Shown here: piece after piece, positions 1 through 8,371 of the stretch
Numbering within the stretch: position 1 is the stretch's first letter
Layout of the letters: the number at the start of each line of letters is the position of its first letter
From: Ignavibacteria bacterium
GTDB taxonomy: Bacteria; Bacteroidota; Ignavibacteria; Tepidaquicellales; OLB5
Reading direction: 5' to 3'
DNA length: 37,042 nucleotides
Assembly (NCBI GenBank): GCA_030835005.1
Contig: JAUQWT010000293.1
Span: 1 to 37,042, forward strand
The notes under the pieces: model-generated
Told to the model about the DNA's origin: nothing
The model's database searches: none
The model's input: the letters and a program-made list of their open reading frames with translations, nothing else
Made by a program: the position numbers and the translations under genes

Positions 1-500
1 TAATCTTCAATGGTAGAGTAAGCTGTAATATAGGAGTTGGTTTCAAGCTTGCATTTTCTCCCAATTGTTGTGAAGTTCTCTATTGTACAGCTTCTGCCAA
101 CGATGGTAAACTCCCCTACTTTAACATCTTCCCTTACGGCAGCAGAGTCTGCAATAAGTACATTATTTGCAATTTCGCATCCTGTGTATACAACTACCTG
201 CGCGCCTATAAGGCATTCGTCACCAACCTTCGCGGGCTCATATTTCTTATCTGATTTGAATATACTCCGCTTTGACCTAAGCGGCTCTTTGCCTATTACA
301 GTATTATCATCTATCCTTACGCCGTTTCCGATGACTGTTCCGTTATGTATAACTACGTTGTGCCCTATGGAACAATTGTCACCAATCACAACACCCGCTT
401 CAATAACGCAAAACTTTCCGCATTTGAAACCGCTTCCGGTTTTCGCGGATTTATCAATATATATACTGTTTTCTTCTACTGTAATTTTTCCTGTTTGCAT
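1..500 (-). CDS. Hexapeptide-repeat (left-handed beta-helix) acyltransferase, partial
   Basis: The minus-strand frame opens with ATG at 500-498 and stays open to the window edge, giving the first 166 residues; the C-terminus lies outside the window. The protein is made of imperfect hexapeptide repeats of the [LIV]-G-x4 type from about residue 30 on (for example VVIGDNCSIGHNVVIHNGTVIG, here read as successive rungs), typical of LbetaH acyl- or acetyltransferases. An irregular stretch near residues 70-85 (PLRSKRSIFKSDKKYEP) interrupts the rungs. There is no LpxD-type N-terminal uridine-binding domain, so LpxD is unlikely. A sugar or nucleotide-sugar O/N-acetyltransferase is the most reasonable family-level guess; the substrate cannot be read. 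It is divergent from hpf, with 173 bases between them. Confidence 0.75.
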   Translation of the reverse strand, partial: MQTGKITVEENSIYIDKSAKTGSGFKCGKFCVIEAGVVIGDNCSIGHNVVIHNGTVIGNGVRIDDNTVIGKEPLRSKRSIFKSDKKYEPAKVGDECLIGAQVVVYTGCEIANNVLIADSAAVREDVKVGEFTIVGRSCTIENFTTIGRKCKLETNSYITAYSTIED

Positions 501-673
501 TGTATTTTTTAATTCTATCTTTAAATATACACATGGTTTAAAGGCATTTCAAATCAATAATTTACGGCCAAAATGTAAGAATTATTCCATTATTGAAATT
601 AATGAATACCTTTAGCATATTTGCAGGAAGATTCAAAATATTACATTTCTCACTATAATACGGAGGTTAACTT

Positions 674-1012
674 ATGACATTTCTTTTCACAGCACGCCAT
701 TTTAAAGCTCATGATACACTGAAAGAATTCGCCGAAGCAGAGTGCCACAAGTTTTCAAAATATTACGATGGGATAATCAAAACAGAAGTGATCTTAAGTT
801 ACGATAAACCCGAAAACAGCATAAAACACGCAGAAGTAATCGTCCACGCCAGGAACAATCAAACCTTTACGGCTAAAGAATCATCAGATGATTTTATGAA
901 GTCAATTGAAGCCTCGATGAGTAAGATCGAAACTCAGGTAAAGAAGTACAAAGATAAACTAACGGATCATAATGCAGATAAAGCTGTAAAGAACTTCGAA
1001 GAAAAAGAATAA
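674..1012 (+). CDS. hpf: Ribosome hibernation promoting factor (HPF/RaiA family, short form)
   Basis: The 112-residue product matches the short HPF/RaiA (sigma-54 modulation protein) family. It has the N-terminal TARHFKAHDTLKEFAEAE segment, the central beta strands ending in AEVIVHARNNQTFTAKE, and the DDFMKSIEASMSKIETQVKKYKDK helix. Family members bind the decoding region of the 30S subunit and inactivate or dimerise ribosomes in stationary phase. There is no C-terminal dimerisation domain, so this is not the long form. A strong GGAGG lies 7 bases upstream of the ATG. The next gene, hprK, begins 3 bases after the stop, so the two are almost certainly co-transcribed. This recalls the rpoN-hpf-ptsN-hprK clusters of Proteobacteria, but rpoN and ptsN are not present here. 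Confidence 0.9.
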   Translation: MTFLFTARHFKAHDTLKEFAEAECHKFSKYYDGIIKTEVILSYDKPENSIKHAEVIVHARNNQTFTAKESSDDFMKSIEASMSKIETQVKKYKDKLTDHNADKAVKNFEEKE

Positions 1013-1015
1013 CTT

Positions 1016-2062
1016 ATGAAGCATCTTCACAAAGTTCTTAAGAACATTGAAACAGTCCGCAAAGAAAAGATCACTGTAGATTTTTTCTACAATGCAGCAA
1101 AGGACAGGTTTAAGCTTACTAAAATATCAGAAGGTGAGATAGGGCTGGATAAGATAATCCGCGATCAGCATATCCACCGTCCCGGCCTTGCGCTTGCAGG
1201 GTACACTGCTTTGTTCACTTTTGACCGGGTACAGATACTCGGAAATACTGAGATGCGTTATCTAAGGCAGCTATCCCCTGAACAGCGAACAAAGGCACTC
1301 AAGAAATTCTTTTCATTCAACATGCCCTGCATCTGTGTAACTTTCAACAATAAACCAAGCGATGAGTTCATGGAAATGGCAAACAAGAAAAATATTGCCG
1401 TTTTCTTAACTCCCCTTGAAACTACCAAGTTCGCGTATTTTATCAGCGATTTCCTTGATGACCAGTTCTCAACACAGGTTGCGCTTCATGGCTCATTTGT
1501 TGATGTCTATGGCGTTGGGCTCTTGTTCTACGGAAGAAGCGGCATAGGCAAAAGCGAAATTGCACTTGATCTGGTTGAACGCGGACACCGCCTTGTAGCT
1601 GATGATGTTGTTATGATCTCCCGCAAGGGTGACGGCATCTTAATGGGTACAGGCACTGAGCTAGTTAAGCACTTTATGGAGATCCGAGGCCTTGGTATAA
1701 TTGACGTCAGGAGTGTTTTTGGCATCAGGGCAATCAGGTTTCAGAAAAGGGTTGAGCTATTGGTTAACCTCGAAGAATGGGACCCCAAGAAAGAATACAC
1801 GCGCACCGGGCTTGATAACGAAATGATGGACATGTTAGGCGTTGAACTTCCTTTCGTAAGGCTTCCGATTTTCCCGGGAAAGAATATCACAGTGATCTCC
1901 GAGATAATTGCTTTGAACTATTTATGCAAGCATTACGGCTATGATGCAGCAAAGGCTTTAAGCGAAAAGCTTGAGCATGCAATAAACACTAAATCTAAAC
2001 TCAAAGACGCGAACATAGGTTATGAACGCTCTGTGGAATACCTGGAACACGACTTTGAGTAA
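1016..2062 (+). CDS. hprK: HPr kinase/phosphorylase
   Basis: HprK/P phosphorylates and dephosphorylates Ser46 of HPr or HPr-like proteins, linking PTS or regulatory phosphotransfer to metabolic state; it is a cytoplasmic hexamer. The 348-residue protein has the N-terminal HprK domain (about 1-140) followed by the kinase domain. The Walker A loop GRSGIGKS is at residues 173-180, the catalytic Asp pair in VADD at 196-197, and the family signature RGLGIIDVRSVFG around 224-236. Length is slightly above the usual 310-330, mostly at the C-terminal end. It lies 3 bases after hpf and 15 bases before a solute-binding lipoprotein gene, which implies one transcript. No HPr, enzyme I or EIIA gene is in this window, so its partner is not visible. 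Confidence 0.95.
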   Translation: MKHLHKVLKNIETVRKEKITVDFFYNAAKDRFKLTKISEGEIGLDKIIRDQHIHRPGLALAGYTALFTFDRVQILGNTEMRYLRQLSPEQRTKALKKFFSFNMPCICVTFNNKPSDEFMEMANKKNIAVFLTPLETTKFAYFISDFLDDQFSTQVALHGSFVDVYGVGLLFYGRSGIGKSEIALDLVERGHRLVADDVVMISRKGDGILMGTGTELVKHFMEIRGLGIIDVRSVFGIRAIRFQKRVELLVNLEEWDPKKEYTRTGLDNEMMDMLGVELPFVRLPIFPGKNITVISEIIALNYLCKHYGYDAAKALSEKLEHAINTKSKLKDANIGYERSVEYLEHDFE

Positions 2063-2076
2063 TTAACTAATTCAAA

Positions 2077-3882
2077 ATGAAAAAGAATTTTGCTTTTCTG
2101 CTCTCGTTTGCCCTTCTTGTAACACTTTCGTTTAGCTGCGGTAAAAAGGAAACCTCCGAAAAAAAGGAAGGTGAAGATTACTCTAAAGTTGCGCCAACAG
2201 ATACTACCGGTGCAGTTTTCGGCGACTGGATAATCCAGCGTGAGTTAGCAGACCCTCAAAGCCTGAATCCGGTTGTACTTCAGGATGCCACTGGCAGGGA
2301 GTTTTCCCTCCATGTTTTTGAAAGGCTGATGTGGGCTGCCGGAAGAGAGTCTTATGATCTCGTTCCGTGGATCGCAGAGTCTTTCCCCGAGGAAACTCCG
2401 GACCATTTGAATTATACTTATAAGTTAAAGAAGAATGTAACATTTTCAACTGGCAAGCCATTGACGGGAAGAGACGTTGTGTTTACTTTTAAGGCAATGA
2501 TGAATCCGCTTGTAGATGCAGCGCAATCAAGGCAGGCAATTGATATGCTGAAAAATGTTGAGCTTGTAGGAGGCGATGAATACACTGTTAAATTCACTTT
2601 GTCCCGGCCATTTTTTAAAGCAGTATATGCCCTCTCCGATTTCCAGATAATGAGTAAAGATGCTGCCGACCCGGAAGGGCTGACAGATAAATATACTTTT
2701 GCAGAATGCAAAGATGTGGCAACTGCTCAGAAAAATCCCGATATGAAGAAATTCGCAGATTTCTTCAATTCACAGGAAGCAAACCGTGACCCGAAATACC
2801 TGATAGGTTCAGGTCCATATATTTTTGAAAAATGGGATACCGGCCAATGGGTTTATTTTAAGCGCAACCACAATTACTGGAACAAAACTGCAATCCACGG
2901 AATGGCATACCCTGAAAAACTGATAATAAAAGTAATTCAGGATCAAAGTGCTGCAACGGTTGCTGCAAAGAATAAAGAGATCGATATTATGTACGTGGTT
3001 AAGCCAATGGATTTTGTAAAAGAGCTTGATAAGCCTGAGCAGTATTCAATGAAAAAGGCTGACCCTTTTGAACCCCAGTTTGTTTATATAGGTTATAATA
3101 TGAACAACGTTTTTTTCAACGATTTGAAAGTGCGCTGGGCAATGGCTTACTTGGTTGATCGTAAACTGATCATTGAGAAAATTCAGTACGGGCTTGCAGT
3201 GCCTATTTCAAGTCCGGTCTATTTTGGTGATGTCAAAAATTTTAATCCTGATCTTCCGCTCATTGAGTTCAATCCGGATAAGGCAAAAGAACTCTTAAGC
3301 GAAGCCGGCTGGAAAGATAGCGATGGCGACGGCATCCTGGACAAAATGATAAACGGAAAAAAAGTTGATTTTAAGTTTACTTACCTGTTGAATACAAATG
3401 AATCACGAAAACAGACAATTCTTGTTGTTGCAGATGCTTTGAAGAAAGTTGGCATTATTGCAGAAATACAAACACTGGAATGGTCTGTCTTCCTCGACAA
3501 AATCAAAAAGCATGAGTTTGATGCACTCATGGGCGCGTGGGTACTTTCAGATTACCCGCCTGATCAATACCAGCTTTTTCATTCTTCTCAATCTAAGAAC
3601 GATGGAAGCAACTACGGAAGTTACAGCAACCCTATTGCCGATAAACTGATGGAGGAATACAGAAGTGAGTTTGATGAAAATAAGAGGATAGAAATTACAA
3701 AGAAACTGCAGAAAGTACTGTATGACGACCAGGCGTATACTTTCTTGTGGACTCCTAAGGCGAAGTATGTTTACTCCGATAGATTTAAAAACGTAAGGTG
3801 GTACCCTACACCTCCAACTGCTTACCATACTCCGGAGTGGTGGGTTCCAGCAGGACAAAGGAAATACCAGGGAGATAAGTAG
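2077..3882 (+). CDS. Peptide/solute ABC transporter substrate-binding lipoprotein (family 5, SBP_bac_5), copy 1
   Basis: A 601-residue family-5 solute-binding protein (OppA/DppA/MppA class). It starts with a lipoprotein signal peptide ending in the lipobox LSFSC, with Cys21 as the predicted lipidation site, so it should be anchored in the envelope. Family hallmarks include NYTYKLKKNVTFSTGKPLTGRDVVFTF (seen as the usual 'F-x-DG/TG-x-P-L-T-A-x-D-V' strand), LIGSGPYIFEKW and the KAKELLSEAGW segment. Residues 414-422 (DSDGDGILD) form a DxDxDG calcium-loop-like motif, common in this family at this place. The C-terminus ends in a Trp-rich EWWVP tail. It is 15 bases after hprK and is a clear paralogue of the protein at 4049-5851. 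The ligand cannot be read from sequence. Confidence 0.92.
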   Translation: MKKNFAFLLSFALLVTLSFSCGKKETSEKKEGEDYSKVAPTDTTGAVFGDWIIQRELADPQSLNPVVLQDATGREFSLHVFERLMWAAGRESYDLVPWIAESFPEETPDHLNYTYKLKKNVTFSTGKPLTGRDVVFTFKAMMNPLVDAAQSRQAIDMLKNVELVGGDEYTVKFTLSRPFFKAVYALSDFQIMSKDAADPEGLTDKYTFAECKDVATAQKNPDMKKFADFFNSQEANRDPKYLIGSGPYIFEKWDTGQWVYFKRNHNYWNKTAIHGMAYPEKLIIKVIQDQSAATVAAKNKEIDIMYVVKPMDFVKELDKPEQYSMKKADPFEPQFVYIGYNMNNVFFNDLKVRWAMAYLVDRKLIIEKIQYGLAVPISSPVYFGDVKNFNPDLPLIEFNPDKAKELLSEAGWKDSDGDGILDKMINGKKVDFKFTYLLNTNESRKQTILVVADALKKVGIIAEIQTLEWSVFLDKIKKHEFDALMGAWVLSDYPPDQYQLFHSSQSKNDGSNYGSYSNPIADKLMEEYRSEFDENKRIEITKKLQKVLYDDQAYTFLWTPKAKYVYSDRFKNVRWYPTPPTAYHTPEWWVPAGQRKYQGDK

Positions 3883-4048
3883 CATTTCCCGGCAATTGAC
3901 TGCCTGATCAGAAATTTGCCAAAGAATCATCTTTGAAAGTAAAAAAAGACGGATTTTGCAGTTGAAATTTACTTTTTTATAGATAAATTGCGGTTCATAC
4001 ATCAAAAAATTAGAAATTTTTACCAATTTAAACGGATATCTTTCAACT

Positions 4049-5851
4049 ATGATTAAATTCAAGTTAACTGCCCTCCTAGCAGTTGTTTTTTCCGCTTTAT
4101 TAATGGTTGGTTGCGGAGGAAAGACCTCACAGCAAAACAATACAAATACATCATCAAATGATCTCGAAAAAGTTGATACAGCAAGTGCGGTATCTGGTGA
4201 TTGGCTTATTATAAGGGAAATGTCAGATCCTGAAAAGCTAAACCCAATTGTATCAAATGATGCCACTGCATCAGAGATATGTTCCTATATATTTGAATTT
4301 CTTTTAACACAAAACAAGGAAACTTATGAACTGGAACCGGGCTTAGCGGCATTACCTGAAGTATCCCCGGATAACTTGACTTATACATTTACAATTAACA
4401 AAAACGCGAAGTTTTCTGATGGTCACCCGCTTACTGCTGCTGATGTGATATTTACTTTGAAAACGATAAAGAATCCATTAGTGGATGATGCTGCAACTAG
4501 GAATTATTTCGAAACAGTTGAAAAAGCTGAAATGGTTGATAACGATCCTTATAAAGTAAGATTTGTCCTTTCAAAACCTAATTGGAGAGGAGTTTACACA
4601 CTGGCAGGCGTGCAGGTAATAGCAAAACACGTTCTTGATCCCGGAAATGTAACTGATAAATTCACTTGGGATGAATTAAAAGATATAAAGGCTGCTGCAA
4701 AAAACCCTGAGATGCAGAAATTTGCTGACTTCATCAACTCTCAGGAAGTTTCAAGGCAGGCAAAATATCTTGTTGGTTCAGGTCCGTATAAATTTGAGAG
4801 GTGGGATACCGGCGCAGGTGTTACGCTTGTCAGGAACGATAATTACTGGGGCAACTCCGTTGTCACTCCTAATTACCCGCAGAAGATAATCTTTAAGATC
4901 ATTCAGGATAATTCCGCAGCTCTTGTAGCAGCAAAGAACAAAGAGATTGACGCAATGTATGTTATAAAACCATCAGATTTTTATAAAGATCTTGAAAATC
5001 CTGACCAGTTTAATCTTGTTAAGGCAAAACCATACGAGCCGGCATATTCCTATCTTGCATGGAATCAACTCAACCCGCTTTTCCAGGATAAAAAAGTCAG
5101 GTTGGCTCTATCCCACCTTGTAGATAGAAAAACTATTATTGATAAAGTTCTTTTCGGTGATGGAATTCCTATTCAATCTCATATTTTCTATAAAAACACA
5201 AAGCTGTTAAAAGATGATTTGCCGGTCATACAGTATGATCCGGAAAAGGCTAAAAAGCTGCTTGAAGAAGCCGGCTGGAAAGATACAGATGGAGACGGAG
5301 TTCTTGATAAAGTTATTAACGGCAAAAAAACTGATTTCAAATTTACCTTCTTAAGCAATACAAATCCAACACGCAAACAAATACTGCTGGTAGTTGTAGA
5401 TGCTTTGAAGAAAGTTGGCATTCAGGCTGAAGTTCAGGAACTTGAATGGTCAGTTTATCTTGATAAGACAAAGAAACATGAATTCGAAGCAACATATTCA
5501 TCATGGACATCACCTACTACTCCTCCCGATCCGTACCAGATTTGGCATTCATCCCAATCTGAAGGAGAAGGAAGCAATTACATCAGTTTCAAGAACAGGA
5601 AGAATGATAGTCTAATAGAAGCTTACAGGAACGAAATGGATGAAAACAAGAGGATAGCGATCATTAAAGAATGGCAGCAGCTTATACATGATGAACAGCC
5701 GTATTCTTTTCTCTGGAGCCCAAGGGCAAGATATATATATGACAAGAGATTCAGGAATGCCAGATGGTATAATATACAGCCCAGCCCTTCGTATAATGAG
5801 TGGTGGGTACCCTCTGGTTCACAGAAATATACTCAAAACAAGAACAATTAA
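4049..5851 (+). CDS. Peptide/solute ABC transporter substrate-binding lipoprotein (family 5, SBP_bac_5), copy 2
   Basis: A 600-residue paralogue of the preceding protein, with the same architecture. It has a lipoprotein signal with lipobox MVGC (Cys22), a low-complexity Gln/Asn/Ser linker, the SBP_bac_5 domain, the DTDGDGVLD calcium-loop-like motif and the C-terminal EWWVP tail. The two proteins align nearly end to end with blocks of identical residues (for example YLVGSGPYKFERWDTG versus YLIGSGPYIFEKWDTG), pointing to tandem duplication. It follows a 166-base gap and lies 10 bases before the DppB-type permease gene, so this copy is the one most tightly linked to the transporter. The start is the first ATG before the signal peptide; no strong ribosome-binding site is seen. 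Confidence 0.92.
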   Translation: MIKFKLTALLAVVFSALLMVGCGGKTSQQNNTNTSSNDLEKVDTASAVSGDWLIIREMSDPEKLNPIVSNDATASEICSYIFEFLLTQNKETYELEPGLAALPEVSPDNLTYTFTINKNAKFSDGHPLTAADVIFTLKTIKNPLVDDAATRNYFETVEKAEMVDNDPYKVRFVLSKPNWRGVYTLAGVQVIAKHVLDPGNVTDKFTWDELKDIKAAAKNPEMQKFADFINSQEVSRQAKYLVGSGPYKFERWDTGAGVTLVRNDNYWGNSVVTPNYPQKIIFKIIQDNSAALVAAKNKEIDAMYVIKPSDFYKDLENPDQFNLVKAKPYEPAYSYLAWNQLNPLFQDKKVRLALSHLVDRKTIIDKVLFGDGIPIQSHIFYKNTKLLKDDLPVIQYDPEKAKKLLEEAGWKDTDGDGVLDKVINGKKTDFKFTFLSNTNPTRKQILLVVVDALKKVGIQAEVQELEWSVYLDKTKKHEFEATYSSWTSPTTPPDPYQIWHSSQSEGEGSNYISFKNRKNDSLIEAYRNEMDENKRIAIIKEWQQLIHDEQPYSFLWSPRARYIYDKRFRNARWYNIQPSPSYNEWWVPSGSQKYTQNKNN

Positions 5852-5861
5852 ACGTAAGTGA

Positions 5862-6872
5862 ATGTCAACTTATATCGTTAAAAGAATATTGTTGTTTATT
5901 CCAACGCTTATTGCAATCACAATAATTACGTTTACTATTTCCCGTTTGGCGCCGGGAGATCCTACGGAGTTAAAGGTTGGTGTTAGCGGTGAGAATATGA
6001 AGGCCGATGAAAAAAGTCAATTGAACCAGCAGGCCAAAGATTATTACAAGCAGAAATGGGGACTTGATAAATCAATTCCGATGCAGTATCTGATATGGCT
6101 TGGGAATATGGCTACCGGTGATTTTGGCAATTCATTTGTTGATAACAGGCCGGTTATGAGCAAGATAATGGAAAGGATACCGGTAACAGCTTCGATAGCG
6201 TTAATGATCATATCTCTGAGTTACCTCATTGCTATTCCGATCGGGATCTATTCTGCAGCGAGGCAATACAGTGCAATTGACAGGTTTTCGACGTTTATGC
6301 TATTTGTTTTCTATTCACTGCCTTCTTTCTGGGTGGCAACTATGGCAATAGTATTTCTGGCTAATGTTGAATATATAAAGATATTCCCGACTTCCGGACT
6401 CTATACTCTAGGCTCTGAAAACTGGACTTTCTTGGAGCGTGCATGGGATAGAATATATCATTTGATATTACCTGTAACTTGCGGCTCGCTGGCCAGCTTT
6501 GCGTTTCTTTCAAGACAAATGAGAGGCAGCATGCTTGAGGTGATCAGGCAGGACTACGTTAGAACTGCACGGGCAAAAGGGCTGACCGAAAGAACAGTTG
6601 TACTTAAACATGCTCTCAGAAATTCGCTTATACCTATTATTACATTGCTGGGTGGTATATTGCCGGCACTTGTTGGTGGATCTGTCATAATTGAATCGAT
6701 TTTCAGCATACCTGGGATCGGACAGCTTGCATTTCAGGCTTTAGTTGCGAGAGATTATCCTTTGATTATGGCTGAGCTTGTACTTGCTGCAATACTCACA
6801 ATGCTTGGGCTGTTGCTGGTTGATATTTTATATGCTATTGTTGATCCAAGAATTGCATTTTCAAAGAAATAG
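5862..6872 (+). CDS. ABC transporter permease, DppB/OppB type
   Basis: A 336-residue inner-membrane permease of the peptide/nickel importer class. It has the typical N-terminal IVKRILLFIPTLIAITIITF helix followed by RLAPGDP, a periplasmic stretch, and a BPD_transp_1 core with about five more helices. The EAA coupling loop is near residue 231-250 (RTARAKGLTERTVVLKHALRN), the site that docks on the ATPase. The C-terminus VDILYAIVDPRI is the family-typical end. It lies 10 bases after the second solute-binding protein gene and 17 bases before the partner permease, so they form one operon. No ATPase subunit gene accompanies it in this window. Confidence 0.93.
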   Translation: MSTYIVKRILLFIPTLIAITIITFTISRLAPGDPTELKVGVSGENMKADEKSQLNQQAKDYYKQKWGLDKSIPMQYLIWLGNMATGDFGNSFVDNRPVMSKIMERIPVTASIALMIISLSYLIAIPIGIYSAARQYSAIDRFSTFMLFVFYSLPSFWVATMAIVFLANVEYIKIFPTSGLYTLGSENWTFLERAWDRIYHLILPVTCGSLASFAFLSRQMRGSMLEVIRQDYVRTARAKGLTERTVVLKHALRNSLIPIITLLGGILPALVGGSVIIESIFSIPGIGQLAFQALVARDYPLIMAELVLAAILTMLGLLLVDILYAIVDPRIAFSKK

Positions 6873-6889
6873 AAATTATTTATTCATTA

Positions 6890-8026
6890 ATGGCTGATAG
6901 AAAAGTATCTGAAAACGAATTCATAGGCGATAACACTATGGTTGGCGGCCCCGTGCCACAGGTCATGGTTATGGAAGGAAATGAAATTCCTTCAAATGGA
7001 AAAGATTCAGGCAAACGAAAAGTTGATCAGACATATTGGTCATTAGTAAAACACCAGTATAGAAAAAATAAGCTTGCCGTTGCTGCACTTTATGTTGTAT
7101 TTTTCCTTGTTTTGATGGCACTCACAGCTGATTTTGTTGCCAATGATAAGCCGCTTTACTGTAATTACAAAGGCGAAATCTTTTTGCCCGTTTTTAAGGA
7201 ATACATGGTTGGGCTTGGGCTTTCAAAATGGCAGGGCGATTTTCTGAATGCAGATTGGAAAACCCTGACGTTTGAAACAGCTATATGGCCACCAATTAGG
7301 TTCGCTCCTTCAAATGTGGATCTTTTTAACACTTCGGCCACACCATCGCTGGAGAGCGGACATTATCTTGGAACTGACGGCATCGGAAGGGATGTTCTCG
7401 CAGGATTGATCCATGGTTCGAGAGTCTCTTTATCAGTAGGATTTATCGCGGCAGGTATTGCGATCTTTATCGGTGTGCTTCTGGGCTCGATCTCCGGATA
7501 CTACGGAGGTAAGATCGATCTGGTCATAATGAGGTTCGTTGAGATCATGCAGTTGTTTCCTGCGTTTTTTCTTATAATCACAATAGTTGCATTGTACGGC
7601 TCAAGTATCTGGTATATTATGATTGCCATTGGGCTTACCAGCTGGACCGGTAATACAAAGCTTGTGAGGGGTGAGATACTTAAAGTCAGAAACATGGACT
7701 ATATTCAGGCCGCTGTTTCGCTTGGACTTTCAAACATGCGGATAATCTTTCGTCACGTACTTCCAAACGCCATAGCGCCGGTTTTGATTTCCGCTTCATT
7801 TGAGATCGCTGGTGCGATCCTCGCAGAAGCTGCTTTGAGTTTTCTTGGTTTCGGGGTCGCGGCAACTAAGGTAACATGGGGTTCAGTGCTTTCTGAAGCG
7901 CGAGGAGCTACTAGTTCTTGGTGGCTTGCAGTCTTCCCGGGTTTTATGATCTTCCTGACTGTTGTTGCCTACAATTTGGTTGGTGAAGGCTTGCGCGATG
8001 CACTTGATCCTAGACTCAGAGACTAG
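6890..8026 (+). CDS. ABC transporter permease, DppC/OppC type
   Basis: A 378-residue partner permease. It has an N-terminal cytoplasmic extension of about 45 residues, a first helix (LAVAALYVVFFLVLMALTAD), a long periplasmic segment of roughly 90 residues, then the family signature HYLGTDGIGRDVLAGLIHGSRVS and the BPD_transp_1 domain. The EAA loop is seen in YIQAAVSLGLSNMRIIFRHVLPN near residue 270, and the C-terminus ends GLRDALDPRL as in OppC/DppC/YejE proteins. The long N-terminal tail and periplasmic segment resemble YejE-like or MppA-type systems more than minimal DppC. It follows the DppB-type permease by 17 bases and should form a heterodimeric channel with it. Confidence 0.93.
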   Translation: MADRKVSENEFIGDNTMVGGPVPQVMVMEGNEIPSNGKDSGKRKVDQTYWSLVKHQYRKNKLAVAALYVVFFLVLMALTADFVANDKPLYCNYKGEIFLPVFKEYMVGLGLSKWQGDFLNADWKTLTFETAIWPPIRFAPSNVDLFNTSATPSLESGHYLGTDGIGRDVLAGLIHGSRVSLSVGFIAAGIAIFIGVLLGSISGYYGGKIDLVIMRFVEIMQLFPAFFLIITIVALYGSSIWYIMIAIGLTSWTGNTKLVRGEILKVRNMDYIQAAVSLGLSNMRIIFRHVLPNAIAPVLISASFEIAGAILAEAALSFLGFGVAATKVTWGSVLSEARGATSSWWLAVFPGFMIFLTVVAYNLVGEGLRDALDPRLRD

Positions 8027-8072
8027 GATACTTAACTTTTTATTGAACAAAATATCTACAAACTATATTCAA

Positions 8073-8078
8073 AAGGAG
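8073..8078 (+). promoter_or_regulatory. Strong ribosome-binding site of the DUF2795 gene
   Basis: AAGGAG lies 7 bases upstream of the ATG at 8086. It is one of the best Shine-Dalgarno matches in the window and supports this short ORF being a real, well-translated gene. Confidence 0.7.
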
Positions 8079-8085
8079 ATGAAAA

Positions 8086-8313
8086 ATGGTATGGACTCTG
8101 GAACTGGCTTCTTACCTTGATGATGCACCATGGCCGGCTAACAAAGCAGAGCTCATTGATTATTCGCAAAGGACAGGAGCGCCACAGGAAGTTATTGAGA
8201 ATTTGAGAGACCTGGAGGAAACTGATGAACCTTATGAAAGCATCGAAGAGATTTGGCTGGATTATCCGACTAAAGAAGATTTCTTTTACGATGATGAAGA
8301 AAAGGATTTCTAA
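8086..8313 (+). CDS. Small acidic DUF2795 family protein
   Basis: A 75-residue, strongly acidic cytoplasmic protein with no signal peptide. The segment WPANKAELIDYSQRTGAPQEVIENLRDL matches the DUF2795 pattern (a short helical domain with a conserved 'a-x-P-x-s-K-x-e-L-i-x-y-A-x-x-x-g-a-p-x-x-v-i-x-x-L' layout). The C-terminus is dominated by Asp/Glu (EDFFYDDEEKDF). The function of the family is unknown. It starts 60 bases after the DppC-type permease, has its own strong ribosome-binding site, and is followed at once by a terminator, so it is the last gene of that transcriptional unit or has its own promoter in the gap. Confidence 0.85.
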   Translation: MVWTLELASYLDDAPWPANKAELIDYSQRTGAPQEVIENLRDLEETDEPYESIEEIWLDYPTKEDFFYDDEEKDF

Positions 8314-8338
8314 GTTAATTTGCTCAAAAAATACTTAA

Positions 8339-8360
8339 CCCCGAGCCATCGGGGTTTTTT
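8339..8360 (+). terminator. Rho-independent terminator after the DUF2795 gene
   Basis: A perfect 6-bp GC-rich stem CCCCGA/TCGGGG with loop GCCA is followed directly by six T residues. It closes the plus-strand unit ending in the DUF2795 gene. The start codon of the next gene lies only 11 bases beyond the T-tract. Confidence 0.9.
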
Positions 8361-8371
8361 ATATTCCTAAA

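Noticed and set aside
37..615. Plus-strand ORF of 192 codons over the first gene
   Set aside because: It is antisense to the hexapeptide-repeat acyltransferase, whose repeat pattern is clear on the minus strand. The plus-strand product has no recognisable domain.
654..659. TATAAT just upstream of hpf as a -10 box
   Set aside because: Transcription would start inside the GGAGG ribosome-binding site, and no -35 box is at the right distance.
3956..3983. TTGCAG-16-TATAGA as a promoter for the second binding-protein gene
   Set aside because: Match is moderate in very AT-rich sequence and could arise by chance; the promoter consensus of this lineage is not known from this window.
3547..4266. Minus-strand ORF of 239 codons spanning the gap between the two binding-protein genes
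   Set aside because: Both ends lie antisense to well-supported binding-protein genes, and the translation shows no family pattern. The gap itself is only 166 bases.
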